NCBI GenBank assembly: GCA_026003495.1
Contig: BPHK01000001.1
Span: 62,001-126,000, forward strand
Length of the DNA: 64,000 nucleotides
Direction of reading: 5' to 3'
DNA from: Candidatus Kapaibacterium sp.
GTDB taxonomy: Bacteria; Bacteroidota; Ignavibacteria; Kapaibacteriales; NICIL-2
Shown: positions 31,076 to 40,978 of the stretch, in pieces
Layout of the letters: each line of letters begins with the position of its first letter
Numbering within the stretch: position 1 is the stretch's first letter
The notes under the pieces: generated by a model
What the model was told of the DNA's origin: nothing
Databases searched by the model: none
Seen by the model: only the letters and a program-made list of their open reading frames with translations
Program-made: the position numbers and the translations under genes

Positions 31076-34000
31076 TTACCGCACAACTGTTACACGTTGA
31101 ACGCTTGCTGTGCCATGCGCGCTGAGCTTGAGCACGTAGCTGCCAGAGCTTAGCGTGCCGGTGTCCCACGAAACGGTGTGTACACCAGCGCTGTAGAAGC
31201 CATCAGCGAGGACACCGACCACATTGCCGAGGTTGTCAACGACCTCGAGCCGCGCATTCGTCGCTGTAGGCACTGCAAAGCGTACCGTTGCGGTATGACC
31301 ATCAACCGGATTCGGCGTGACTGGATAGAGCGTCACACGATCGCCGGCGATTGGCGCATCCTCGACTGAGGAAGCTTGATCCCAGAGGATCACGAACGTT
31401 TGGTCGGCGTCGCTCTTGATAATCAACGTGACGATGTCACCATTGACAGTCACTTCGTAGTTACCCGGCGATTCTGTGGTAAACTCACCCGTCGCCATAT
31501 TGACACGATAGAGATTGCCACCCGTACCATTTTGGAGGTAATACGTTCCACCACACGGATTCTTCTGTGCATCGGTACGACTGGGCACTTGCGATTTATT
31601 CCACGAAATCCGTACTGGTAGATAGTTCGCCGTATTGTTGTTGACACCACCCGATTGGAAGCGACCCTTGTATGCTTCCACTGCCGCATTACCTTGCGCA
31701 CAGGTGGGGAAGATGTTCACCAGTGTACCGTAACGATTCGGAATTGTCCAGCGCGCATCGAAGACATCCACTGGCGGAATCGCCGGCAGTTCGTATTCAC
31801 AGTAATTCGAATCGAGCTTTCCGATACCGCCACGTGTCGAGTTATCGCCCGTTGTTGCATTCGGTGCTGCACCCCACGTGAGGACCTCGAATGCACCCTG
31901 CGCATTGCTAATTGTCAGGTCCACTGTAAACGTCGTTGGCTCAGAGACTGCAATGCGATAGCGCAGAGTATCAGGCCGACCGCCATGCTTGTCCGTGACA
32001 ACAAGCACAACCTCGATGCTTGTTTGGTACGGGTTAACGATGAGCGGATTGGCGATCACCCGCACTGGGATCGGTTGATTGTTCGCACGATAGCCAGGAA
32101 TTTGGCTCGGCTGGACAGTAACACCTTGCGGCGAAACGACAGTGATGTTGAGGAGTTCATCGCGTACGATGTCAATATCGCTTACGTACACTGTATCCTC
32201 GAAGGACTTGCCACTTTCGACGCACCGGATGCGCGGTGCCCCAGTAATCTTCGGGTCGTGATTGCGTGCGATGATCCGCAGCGGAATCGTCTTGACATGC
32301 GTCAAGCCACCTTCGTCAGTGACAAGCACTGTAACCTGAACCGTTGTGTCGTCGAAGTTTGTGTCTTTGACCCGTGGGGTCCCGTAGAGCAATCCGCTTG
32401 TCTCATTGATCTTGAGCCAATCAGGAGTGCTGGCATTACTGATATCCCAGTTGCCTGCTTCCGGATAGCAATTGTCCTTCGGAACACCGCTGCCTTTGCG
32501 TGGATCATCGCTATAAATCAGCTCGAACCGATGAGTTTGTCCAAAGTTCGGGTCATAGACACCGATACGCTTGTTCAAATCAAGGAGCGCAACGTTGTAG
32601 TCCTCATCCTCGATTGCATCCGGCAAGCTATTTGTAAGTATCTGCGGAGCGATGTTTACGATGATGCGACGCGTAAGGTACGAAACTCCACCATGACCGT
32701 CGTTTGCAGCAACTGTGATTACCGTATCTGTATTGTAAGCACTGTTGTATTGTGGGTTAGGCCTTAGAAGTGCATATGCCGTTGGAGCATCAATCCGGAC
32801 ATTCAGCTGACCTTTTGTGGTAAAGTCCACTGCAAGCGGGTCTGCCTGCGCACTGTTCTCATACTTACGCAGATACTGATTGGCCAGCCAGCTTGGCCGC
32901 GTTTGACTGAGCTGGTCAAATGCAGTGTCTGACCCACCTTGGTTCCGCGAGCGGAATGCATACGACGTCCGTCCATAGGGGAAATTCCAGCCAAGAGCTT
33001 CTGCAGCCGCATCTTCTTGCTCATCATCGGTGGTGAAGTCCACCTTGAACCGCAGCGAATCGGTCAAGTTCGCGTAGAGGGTATTCTGATCTGGGCCAGG
33101 ACATGCTGCCGCAATGTCCGTAAACGTCGGCACACTATCAGTAACGAAGATGCGGAACTGATAGACGGTATCTGCATTCCAGCCGTAGTTGACCGTATCC
33201 TGCTGGAGGTACCGGGCATTGGTAACATCATACGCCTGGTTAGCAAAGTACGGAGGATAGAGGTAGATGTACTTGGCAATAACCGAATCTGCGTATCCTG
33301 CCGCTTTGAGTGAATCAACAGTGCGATAGTTCGGCGGAAAGTTCGATGCCGTCACGGTCACCAACTCTCCACCAGGCACGATGAACGGATTCGTCGGCCG
33401 CCCCTTGAGCACTACGTGCCCGTATGCTTGCCAGTAGCCGTTCGGCTCATCAGCCTGCGCAGGAATCGTGTCTGCCTTTAGCCAGTACGACAATCCACTG
33501 CCTTGCGCCACTTGCCAGTGGTAGGCGAGTTGTGTGTACTTATTCGGCTCGATGATTGCGCGTGGATCGTAGAACTTGTTAGTATCCTTCGCCGTGATTG
33601 CGAAGATGGTATCGCGGCATGGGATGGTAAATGCTGGTTCGCGTGAGTAGTCAACATCTTCCGACACCCAGATACGATCCCAGAATTGTGGTGGTGTCAA
33701 AATAGGATTGCCGTTGGCATCGGTTACAATTTGGCAATTGTTATCCCGCAGTGGAGGACGATGCGTAAGTACCTTGTGTCCCGTCCAGACGGGCGGAGGT
33801 GTCGAGCTACCGACACGGAAGATCAACGCGCCATTGAATGCATCGTTGTTCGACCCCACTTCACGCCAGAGCGCAGAACGAGAAACGATAGCGATTTCAT
33901 CCCCGGCTTTCGCAGGAATTGCCACATAGCGCTCACCCGCAAAGTAGGTTTCAAGCCCTTGATTCGATGCAGGCAACGAGGGACGATTCGACAAGCGGAA

Positions 34001-37000
34001 ACCTGCACCACCAAGCTGGTTGGCTTGCGCAGAGGCCATGTACTTGCGTCCTTGCAGTGCACCTGCATCTTCGTTGAAGGCATTCCGTTTGATTGCTGCC
34101 AAGATTGACGTCAAGTCGCCACCAAAGTTTGCTAGTCCTTCCGCATTCCGACGAGCGGCGTACCCACCGAGCACTTGTCCACCGAATGTTGAGTCCGGCA
34201 CAATCTCAACACGAGCACGGAACACCTCACTGCTCGGATCAACCTGCTTGAGATTGACGCGGATGTAATCACCTGTCGTCGTGTTGATAACGAAGAAGAC
34301 TGTTTCGTTGATCGAGCGGCTATCGAGGTTGCTAAAGACCGGATCCATCGAGCTATAGTCAGCCTTCGCTTCGAGGAAGAGAGGATAGCCAATTGGATGG
34401 TCACCAACAAACTCGGTTTGGAGTGCTGCAACGTTTGGATCTGCTTCGGCTACAAACGGATCACGCGTATACCGCTTGACGAACTTGTTGTACGAAGGAC
34501 GCTGTGGATCACTGAACCGCTGCAGTTTCGTCGGAATACCAACGGCGAAATCCTCGATTGGTGACATCCGGCGCTTAGAATAATCTGCAGTTTTGATATC
34601 AACACCTTTGTCGAAAATGTCGTAGATCCGCCCTTGTTGGAGCAGTTTTTCAGGAATAGAGTTCGCAGCCGGTGTCCGGTAATCAGCACCATTGAGTGCA
34701 TGAATTGGAACATATGTGTAGCGACCGATGCTTTCGAATGGACCTTGGTCCTTCCCAGTGCCATTGCGGACATAACGCAACTGCTGGGTCCCGTCTCCTG
34801 CAACAAAGAAGGTTTCCTGGTTCACCGAATCAATCGGATCGCCGCTGACATCGTACTTGTACACCTTCGTTGTTACATTGGCTTCGGTACGACCCCAGTA
34901 GTTCCCACGGAGGGTATCAACACCGCCATAGCCAATACCTGTGGTGCCAGCGAGCAGGCCCTTCGTATTTGGTGCATCGGGGAGTCGAATCAAGAAGCGA
35001 GCGCTGTTGTCGTAGATCGAGTTCGCTGCGACACTGGAGGTTGTCGAAGGAACTGGACCAATGACCTCGCCATAGAGAATCGCGCCCGCCAAGTCGCTCG
35101 ATGCGGGGTTGAACGTTTGATTGCCGAGGATAACGTACGGCCCAGTAATCACATTTTGCTCACTGCCAATCTGTGATGTAGCGGTGTTATTTGCAATGAA
35201 GCAACGCGACATTACCAGTTTGAGGTCGTAGTTATCCGAGTAGATAACTGCGCCGCTGTAGGCATGCTGGTTCTGGAATCGCACACGGTTGAAGAAAACA
35301 GAGTCAACACGCCCTGCACGCGATGGGACAATTTGGTCGAGGATGTAGATTGCTCCTCCAAGGCCAGTGCCGTTTTCTTGGAGCACAGGTCCTCCAATTG
35401 GCGCATCAGGGCCGCTCGTGGCGCCAGTCCCAGGGTGGGTGATCGCAATATTACCTTGCTGCGTCCATCCGCTTCCCATGCGATTCGGATTCGGCACTGC
35501 ACGGTTATCCAGGAACCGAGTCAGCATCCGGACATGGGGCGGGATTGTCTCGTTAGGATCAAACGTGAAGGGAGGATCATACGAGCTGTAACCTGTGATA
35601 AATGCGGGATTTGCCCCATAGGAAACCATCTCGAGGTCTGTCACAAAGACCCGCTGGAAGATGCCTCCGACGGGAGTTCCCGCGCTCGAAGGCTTCGGAT
35701 TGACGAGCGCAATTGCACCGCCATTCCCCCACTGGGCAAGGTTACCACGGAATTCGCACGCTTTCGTCGTTTGCAACTCACCATTGAGAACATAGATCGC
35801 TCCACCTCCACGGACATTTGCCCGATTGGCACTGTCAACATTATCTCCAACACGGTTGTTATCGAAAATGCAACGAACGTGCCGGATGTAGTTGTACTCC
35901 GGCTGACTCATTGCACTGCGGAAGTGAGCAGCAATTGCGCCACCTGAATACCCGGCAGTGTTGCCAGAGAACTCGATCATATGAGCGCTCGTGTAGCCGG
36001 TGAGCGTTCCGCTAATAACCCCACCCGCACCATAGACGAGGTAGTTCCGTCGCGTAAAGATTGCACCACCATCGTAGGTTGCAGTGTTGTTCTGGAACTT
36101 GATGTTATATCCCAGATTGCGCACCTGGATGTTGTTTGCATCCGAACCACCAATGTGGGGTGAGGGCAGCCCATCATAGGCCACGTTCTCAGCAACATAG
36201 ATAGCACCACCACGTGCTGATTGGTTACTTGTCATGTACATCGGGACAGGCTGCTGGGTGCCACCTCGGAGCACAAGCCGTCCTGCGGTCGAGGACATAT
36301 AGATCGCTCCACCTTGACTGAGGGCTGCAGCGTTATAGTCTGTCACAAACGGCGTCTCTGTCATATTTGAACGGTAGCGTCCTGTTGTGACAAGACTTGT
36401 ATAACCGCCCACATAGAGAGCGCCACCCCGCGCACCGTTCGTGCCCGTTGCTTGTTGCAAGTTTGATACTTTGTTCCCATCGAAGATGATGTAGTCATAA
36501 CCTTGGTAATCGTTGACGCCAAGACCGATGTGGATACCCCAACGACCTGCGATATAGACTGCACCTCCGAATGCATCGTTTTTATATGCCTTGTTCGGGT
36601 TTGTCTCAACAGGGGCAGGAGTATTTAGCTCGTCGCGTACGATGATGAACGTCCCATTCTGGGTGGTGACTGTATCCGTCCGTATCGCTGCATTGAGTAA
36701 GCGATTCTGCGCAAAGGTCAATTGCCGCACACGGCCCAGATAAATTGCCAATCGGCCATCATCAAGGTTTTGGCGATAGGTATCCTCCAATTCATTGATC
36801 GTCCCATCATAGAGGTTGTCATGCGCACGAACGTAGTTCGTGCTATTGGGCGCATTGTCACTACGTGGCGGGGGAAGCAGCGTAGACGTATTCGCAGCGT
36901 TATGCTCAAAAAGATACTGATTAACAATATGGCTTGGCCGTGGCGGTGACATCGCGGCCCCGATATCATTCGGCAGGTACGAGGCAGGCAAACTGTTGTA

Positions 37001-38152
37001 CTCAGTTGCACCTTGCCCACTGGTAATTGAGGGATAAAAGTCGTTGTTGACATCGAATGGTGCTTGGAGAAATTGCACAGCACCACCATGATACCGCGCA
37101 GTATTCCGCGTAAAGTTGCAATTGACAAGCCACGTACGCGACGAGAGGATTGAAAGCGCACCACCCGAACCTTGCGTCATCGCCACGAGCTGCCCGTTGA
37201 TGGATGTCGGGTTATTGACGTCGCCAGCGGCAGCCTGCTGATAAATGTTCACTCGGTCAACGGTGGTATCCTTGCGGAAGTTATCGAAGTCGCAGTCACG
37301 GAAGAATGCTGTCCGTGCCCCCGGGAGGATGATGATATGCCCCCACTCACGCGCGAGGTTGGTACCGACTCCGACGAAACGGATGCGATCACGACCTGGA
37401 CCGCCAATACTCGGATCTTGGTTGTTGAAGCGGCGCCATGGCTGCGTCCGAATCAGTGGATCCAGTGACGGATTTTCCAGCCGCGCCGTAATCCAAATAA
37501 TAGCGTATTCGAAGGGTACTACAAACTTCGTGTTGTAGAACGTGTTAGCGCCGACAACCGTTGGCATATTGTAGATGTAAAGCTGCCCCGATGGCGGAGT
37601 CGGTGTACCAGAAGGATTAACTGCCGTCGGCCACTGAACATACACTGCCCCTTGCGCATTGTAGGGAAGTGGTGGCAAGTTCTCGATCCGCCGCGTGAGT
37701 GTGTCCAAAATCACATTGTACGTGATATCGTACTTCTGCGGGTGAATCGTTGGCTCAATTTGCGTTGTCCGAGAGATGACTGATTGGAAGTACGCTGGGT
37801 CTGAGTAATCGTAACACGTTCCGCCACCAGGACGCGGGATAACCTGGTAATCGGGAGGAGTTTGGAAGGGGTACGTTGCGCGGGCACGCCCGTCGGCGAT
37901 GATACGCCCGCCTGTCGAGTCAATGATGCGACCATTCGGCAGGAACTCTACACGAGTACCCGGCTCAATGATGAGCGTTCCCGCGATGACGTAATTCCCA
38001 CTGATGCGATAGAGTGTATCGCGGACAAATATCCGCACATCTTTTGCATCAACACGTCCAGACACCTCACGTATCGGCAACTGCGCAAACGCAGTCCCCG
38101 TCACGATCGCAACGAGCGCTGCAAGGGCGCTCAATCGAAACCAACGAAGCAT
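31076..38152 (-). CDS. Giant T9SS-secreted beta-helix protein with Pmp-like repeats
   Basis: 2358 residues from the ATG of MLRWFRLSALAAL, with GGAGG 5 nt upstream. Signal peptide ends near GTAFAQ. Residues about 90-1150 form a right-handed parallel beta helix with dozens of G-G-A-I-Y and F-x2-N motifs (SQGGAIYMSSTAGRLVLRGG, IKFQNNTATYDGGAIFT), the signature of chlamydial polymorphic membrane proteins and other surface adhesins. Further on are putative Ig/cadherin-like repeats (QILTNSLPDAIEDEDYNVAL, YDPNFGQTHRF, WLKINETSGLLYGTP). It ends in a type A sorting domain (LYPVTPNPVDGHTATVRFAV, SSGSYVLKLSAHGTASVQRV, TVVR). Likely a surface adhesin or matrix protein. First of the run of secreted-protein genes. 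Confidence 0.88.
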   Translation of the reverse strand: MLRWFRLSALAALVAIVTGTAFAQLPIREVSGRVDAKDVRIFVRDTLYRISGNYVIAGTLIIEPGTRVEFLPNGRIIDSTGGRIIADGRARATYPFQTPPDYQVIPRPGGGTCYDYSDPAYFQSVISRTTQIEPTIHPQKYDITYNVILDTLTRRIENLPPLPYNAQGAVYVQWPTAVNPSGTPTPPSGQLYIYNMPTVVGANTFYNTKFVVPFEYAIIWITARLENPSLDPLIRTQPWRRFNNQDPSIGGPGRDRIRFVGVGTNLAREWGHIIILPGARTAFFRDCDFDNFRKDTTVDRVNIYQQAAAGDVNNPTSINGQLVAMTQGSGGALSILSSRTWLVNCNFTRNTARYHGGAVQFLQAPFDVNNDFYPSITSGQGATEYNSLPASYLPNDIGAAMSPPRPSHIVNQYLFEHNAANTSTLLPPPRSDNAPNSTNYVRAHDNLYDGTINELEDTYRQNLDDGRLAIYLGRVRQLTFAQNRLLNAAIRTDTVTTQNGTFIIVRDELNTPAPVETNPNKAYKNDAFGGAVYIAGRWGIHIGLGVNDYQGYDYIIFDGNKVSNLQQATGTNGARGGALYVGGYTSLVTTGRYRSNMTETPFVTDYNAAALSQGGAIYMSSTAGRLVLRGGTQQPVPMYMTSNQSARGGAIYVAENVAYDGLPSPHIGGSDANNIQVRNLGYNIKFQNNTATYDGGAIFTRRNYLVYGAGGVISGTLTGYTSAHMIEFSGNTAGYSGGAIAAHFRSAMSQPEYNYIRHVRCIFDNNRVGDNVDSANRANVRGGGAIYVLNGELQTTKACEFRGNLAQWGNGGAIALVNPKPSSAGTPVGGIFQRVFVTDLEMVSYGANPAFITGYSSYDPPFTFDPNETIPPHVRMLTRFLDNRAVPNPNRMGSGWTQQGNIAITHPGTGATSGPDAPIGGPVLQENGTGLGGAIYILDQIVPSRAGRVDSVFFNRVRFQNQHAYSGAVIYSDNYDLKLVMSRCFIANNTATSQIGSEQNVITGPYVILGNQTFNPASSDLAGAILYGEVIGPVPSTTSSVAANSIYDNSARFLIRLPDAPNTKGLLAGTTGIGYGGVDTLRGNYWGRTEANVTTKVYKYDVSGDPIDSVNQETFFVAGDGTQQLRYVRNGTGKDQGPFESIGRYTYVPIHALNGADYRTPAANSIPEKLLQQGRIYDIFDKGVDIKTADYSKRRMSPIEDFAVGIPTKLQRFSDPQRPSYNKFVKRYTRDPFVAEADPNVAALQTEFVGDHPIGYPLFLEAKADYSSMDPVFSNLDSRSINETVFFVINTTTGDYIRVNLKQVDPSSEVFRARVEIVPDSTFGGQVLGGYAARRNAEGLANFGGDLTSILAAIKRNAFNEDAGALQGRKYMASAQANQLGGAGFRLSNRPSLPASNQGLETYFAGERYVAIPAKAGDEIAIVSRSALWREVGSNNDAFNGALIFRVGSSTPPPVWTGHKVLTHRPPLRDNNCQIVTDANGNPILTPPQFWDRIWVSEDVDYSREPAFTIPCRDTIFAITAKDTNKFYDPRAIIEPNKYTQLAYHWQVAQGSGLSYWLKADTIPAQADEPNGYWQAYGHVVLKGRPTNPFIVPGGELVTVTASNFPPNYRTVDSLKAAGYADSVIAKYIYLYPPYFANQAYDVTNARYLQQDTVNYGWNADTVYQFRIFVTDSVPTFTDIAAACPGPDQNTLYANLTDSLRFKVDFTTDDEQEDAAAEALGWNFPYGRTSYAFRSRNQGGSDTAFDQLSQTRPSWLANQYLRKYENSAQADPLAVDFTTKGQLNVRIDAPTAYALLRPNPQYNSAYNTDTVITVAANDGHGGVSYLTRRIIVNIAPQILTNSLPDAIEDEDYNVALLDLNKRIGVYDPNFGQTHRFELIYSDDPRKGSGVPKDNCYPEAGNWDISNASTPDWLKINETSGLLYGTPRVKDTNFDDTTVQVTVLVTDEGGLTHVKTIPLRIIARNHDPKITGAPRIRCVESGKSFEDTVYVSDIDIVRDELLNITVVSPQGVTVQPSQIPGYRANNQPIPVRVIANPLIVNPYQTSIEVVLVVTDKHGGRPDTLRYRIAVSEPTTFTVDLTISNAQGAFEVLTWGAAPNATTGDNSTRGGIGKLDSNYCEYELPAIPPVDVFDARWTIPNRYGTLVNIFPTCAQGNAAVEAYKGRFQSGGVNNNTANYLPVRISWNKSQVPSRTDAQKNPCGGTYYLQNGTGGNLYRVNMATGEFTTESPGNYEVTVNGDIVTLIIKSDADQTFVILWDQASSVEDAPIAGDRVTLYPVTPNPVDGHTATVRFAVPTATNARLEVVDNLGNVVGVLADGFYSAGVHTVSWDTGTLSSGSYVLKLSAHGTASVQRVTVVR

Positions 38153-38227
38153 ACGACCTCCGAGAGAGTAAAACGTTGTCATACCTGATTGTTCATTGAT
38201 TGATGTCACTGTTCTGCTGTTTGGTTT

Positions 38228-38275
38228 CCTTGACAGGCACGTGCTGAACTTCTGCACTCCTGCCAGCTGTCAAGG
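38228..38275 (-). other. Long hairpin upstream of the giant T9SS gene
   Basis: CCTTGACAG (38228-38236) pairs with CTGTCAAGG (38267-38275), extended by GCA/TGC with a small bulge. It lies between the TPR gene stop (38282) and the giant gene start. Without a T-tract its role (leader structure or terminator) is open. Confidence 0.35.
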
Positions 38276-38281
38276 GCGCGC

Positions 38282-39013
38282 TCAGTACTCAACAACTGTG
38301 CCAACTCGGACAAGTCCCGCCTTGGCATCCGGTGCATATTCAGAAAATTCAAACTCCGCAAGCAATGCCTTGTAGAGGCGGATTGCTTGATCGGTTTTTC
38401 CTGCTTTTTCATAGCAAAGTGCAGCTTCAAGCATGAACTTGTCCTTCATGCCCGCACGCCCAGCATCGGAGAACAGGCGTTCATAGAGCTCAGCGGCCTC
38501 TTCAAACTTCGAACGTTGCTCGTAGCACGCCGCCAGTCCTGCCTGCGCACCAATGCGCACCAACACTGCATCCGAGCCAGACGCCTGCTCGAAGTACCGC
38601 TCTGCGTCATCGTACCGTTTACGGCTCAGGAAGATTTGTCCAGCGTAGAATGCTGCAGTTTTCCCTGCAGTCGTGCTCCCGTAGGTATCGGCGATCATCC
38701 GGAGGCCTTGAACAGGCTCACCGCGGACTGTCTTTTTCGGATCGCCATCGAGCGCTTGATCGTACTGCTCGGCTTCGATGTACGGAAGTACGCGACTGAG
38801 CGCTAAGCTGGCTTCCTGCTCGCGATCTTGCTGCGCCGAGTGCCACAGCAGATAGCCAGCAACGGCAAGAGCGAGCGCGAGAACTACCGCCGCACCATAC
38901 CGAATGCGGCGATCGCTCCACACCTGTTCGACCCACGGCGGCAACGTCACTGCCGGCGGTGCTACAGGCGCTTCCGCTACAGGATCCTGGGTCGGTGTTG
39001 TCGGTTCAGCCAT
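38282..39013 (-). CDS. Membrane-anchored TPR protein
   Basis: 243 residues. A Pro/Ala-rich N-terminus is followed by one transmembrane helix near residues 38-54 (YGAAVVLALALAVAGYLLWH), then four or five tetratricopeptide repeats in the C-terminal domain (AGKTAAFYAGQIFLSRKRYD, GAQAGLAACYEQRSKFEEAA, EAALCYEKAGKTDQAIRLYK). The architecture resembles the YfgM/BamD-like tetratricopeptide family, single-pass with a periplasmic TPR domain, usually acting as a scaffold or chaperone cofactor. Placed directly before the tRNA gene. Confidence 0.8.
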   Translation of the reverse strand: MAEPTTPTQDPVAEAPVAPPAVTLPPWVEQVWSDRRIRYGAAVVLALALAVAGYLLWHSAQQDREQEASLALSRVLPYIEAEQYDQALDGDPKKTVRGEPVQGLRMIADTYGSTTAGKTAAFYAGQIFLSRKRYDDAERYFEQASGSDAVLVRIGAQAGLAACYEQRSKFEEAAELYERLFSDAGRAGMKDKFMLEAALCYEKAGKTDQAIRLYKALLAEFEFSEYAPDAKAGLVRVGTVVEY

Positions 39014-39078
39014 GAGTTATCGTACGTCCGTTGTGCCCAATTTCCGGCGGGCAAGGGTGGATGCTGCATGCAGACTCG

Positions 39079-39151
39079 CGCGCCCGGAGGGACTCGAACC
39101 CCCAACCTTTGGAACCGGAATCCAATGCTCTATCCATTAAGCTACGGGCGC
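39079..39151 (-). tRNA. tRNA-Arg (anticodon CCG)
   Basis: A complete cloverleaf on the minus strand: acceptor stem GCGCCCG/CGGGCGC, D arm AGCTTAATGGATAGAGC, anticodon stem TTGGA/TCCAA with loop TTCCGGT (anticodon CCG, reads CGG), and T arm with GGTTCGAGTCC. The CCA end is not encoded. It lies between the TPR gene and guaB. Confidence 0.96.
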
Positions 39152-39165
39152 GGCGTTCCGCACCG

Positions 39166-39173
39166 CAAATATA
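39166..39173 (-). promoter_or_regulatory. -7 promoter element of tRNA-Arg
   Basis: TATATTTG on the minus strand, 15 nt before the tRNA 5' end. Its position before a gene whose 5' end is certain supports the TANNTTTG element as genuine in this genome. Confidence 0.65.
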
Positions 39174-39503
39174 CGCTACCACTAGCTACCGCTCCTGCGA
39201 CAGAGCGAAAAATTTTTCCGCTCTGCTGCGCATTTTCCTTCTATCGAAACACTCCAAATCGTCCAGCCTACTCCACACTGTCAACTTTTCTTCACACCTA
39301 CTACTCCTGCGCTCCACCTGCACAGTACTTCCGTGCGACACACAGTTGCTCAACCGGTGCCGACGGCTACGAGCGCTCCATCACTACAGCAGAGTGGCGA
39401 ACCCATCTCTGTTCAAGGCACTGGTGCGCTCGATGCACGAGCGCTCAAGCACCACGTCGAACTGCACAGTATTTTCGCGCGTTCGTTCTCCACAGCTTTG
39501 GCC
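39174..39503. other. Intergenic interval upstream of guaB
   Basis: 330 bp without a supported gene. It contains a hairpin CAGAGCG/CGCTCTG (39201-39225) with an A5T5 loop, followed by CTGCGCATTTTCC on the plus strand, which looks like a plus-strand terminator with no plus-strand gene before it. The guaB frame is open upstream to 39333, but that part has no family resemblance. No exact TANNTTTG element for guaB was found. Confidence 0.5.
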
Positions 39504-40970
39504 ATGAGGTTCGAGAAAATTCTTGGCGATGGCGTTACGTTCGACGATGTATTGCTCGTCCCGCGATACTCGGAAGTGCTACCCCGCGATGTTTCCCTCC
39601 ACACTCGACTGACGCGCGGCATCTCGCTAAACATTCCCATCGTCAGTGCTGCAATGGACACGGTCACCGAATCGGCGATGGCGATTGCGCTGGCACGTGC
39701 CGGTGGAATTGGGGTTATCCACAAGAACATGAGTGCCCACCGCCAAGCAGAGGAGGTCAGCAAAGTCAAGCGTAGTGAAAGCGGCATGATCAAAGACCCC
39801 ATCACACTCGAACCAGACCGAACCATCGGCGATGCCAAACGCATCATGGCCCGCTACGGCATCGCTGGCATCCCGATCGTTGATAAGTCTCGCCGTTTGG
39901 TGGGGATTCTGACAAACCGCGACCTTCGATTCATCGAGGATCTCTCGCGCCCAATCGCTGACGTCATGACGCGCACGAACCTTATCACCGCACCAGTCGG
40001 CACAACACTCGACGATGCCGAGCGCATTCTTCAACAGCACCGCATCGAAAAACTCCCCGTTGTGGACGAGCGCGGTGTCCTCTGCGGACTTATCACGTTC
40101 AAGGACATCCAAAAGAAACGTCGCTACCCGAATGCCTGCAAAGATGAACACGGACGCCTACGCGTTGGGGCAGCGGTCGGTGTCACTGCCGACACGCTCG
40201 AGCGCGTCGCCGCACTCGTCGAAGCGGGGGTTGATGTCGTTGTCGTTGATACTGCCCACGGCCATTCGCGCGGCGTCCTCGAGATGGTCGAGCGCATCAA
40301 AGCACACTATCCAGGGCTGCAACTGATTGCAGGCAACATCGCAACAGCCGACGGCGCGCGCGCACTCATTGACGCAGGAGCCGACGGCGTCAAGGTGGGG
40401 GTCGGTCCCGGTTCGATCTGCACGACGCGCATCATCGCTGGCGTCGGCGTCCCGCAACTGAGCGCAATTATGGCAGCCGCCGACGTCTGCCAGGAAGAGG
40501 GAGTCCCACTCATCGCCGATGGTGGCATCAAACAAACTGGCGATATCGCGAAAGCAATTGCCGCTGGCGCTGACTGCGTGATGATGGGCAACATGCTCGC
40601 CGGCCATGAAGAATCCCCAGGCGAAAAGGTGCAGTACGAAGGACGCATGTTCAAGGTGTACCGCGGCATGGGGAGCGAAGGCGCAATGATGAGCGGCTCA
40701 GCCGACCGCTACTTCCAGGACGTCGAAGATGAGATCACCAAACTTGTCCCCGAAGGAATCGAAGGCCGTGTCCCGTTCAAAGGTTCCGTCGCCGACACGC
40801 TCTACCAAATCGTTGGAGGTTTGCGCGCTGCGATGGGGTACTGCGGGTGCAGCACGATTGCCGAACTCAAAGAGCACGGCCGCTTCGTCCGCATCACGCC
40901 CGCAGGATTGCGCGAATCACATCCCCATGATGTCATCATTACCAAAGAGTCTCCGAACTACTGGGGATAA
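39504..40970 (+). CDS. guaB: IMP dehydrogenase
   Basis: 488 residues from the ATG of [20 protein letters not shown]. It oxidises IMP to XMP, the committed step of GMP synthesis, in the cytoplasm. The TIM barrel is interrupted at about residues 95-205 by two CBS domains ([40 protein letters not shown]). The catalytic Cys is in [19 protein letters not shown] near residue 305, and the flap has [10 protein letters not shown]. Full length. Confidence 0.97.
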   Translation: MRFEKILGDGVTFDDVLLVPRYSEVLPRDVSLHTRLTRGISLNIPIVSAAMDTVTESAMAIALARAGGIGVIHKNMSAHRQAEEVSKVKRSESGMIKDPITLEPDRTIGDAKRIMARYGIAGIPIVDKSRRLVGILTNRDLRFIEDLSRPIADVMTRTNLITAPVGTTLDDAERILQQHRIEKLPVVDERGVLCGLITFKDIQKKRRYPNACKDEHGRLRVGAAVGVTADTLERVAALVEAGVDVVVVDTAHGHSRGVLEMVERIKAHYPGLQLIAGNIATADGARALIDAGADGVKVGVGPGSICTTRIIAGVGVPQLSAIMAAADVCQEEGVPLIADGGIKQTGDIAKAIAAGADCVMMGNMLAGHEESPGEKVQYEGRMFKVYRGMGSEGAMMSGSADRYFQDVEDEITKLVPEGIEGRVPFKGSVADTLYQIVGGLRAAMGYCGCSTIAELKEHGRFVRITPAGLRESHPHDVIITKESPNYWG

Positions 40971-40978
40971 CCTCTCGC

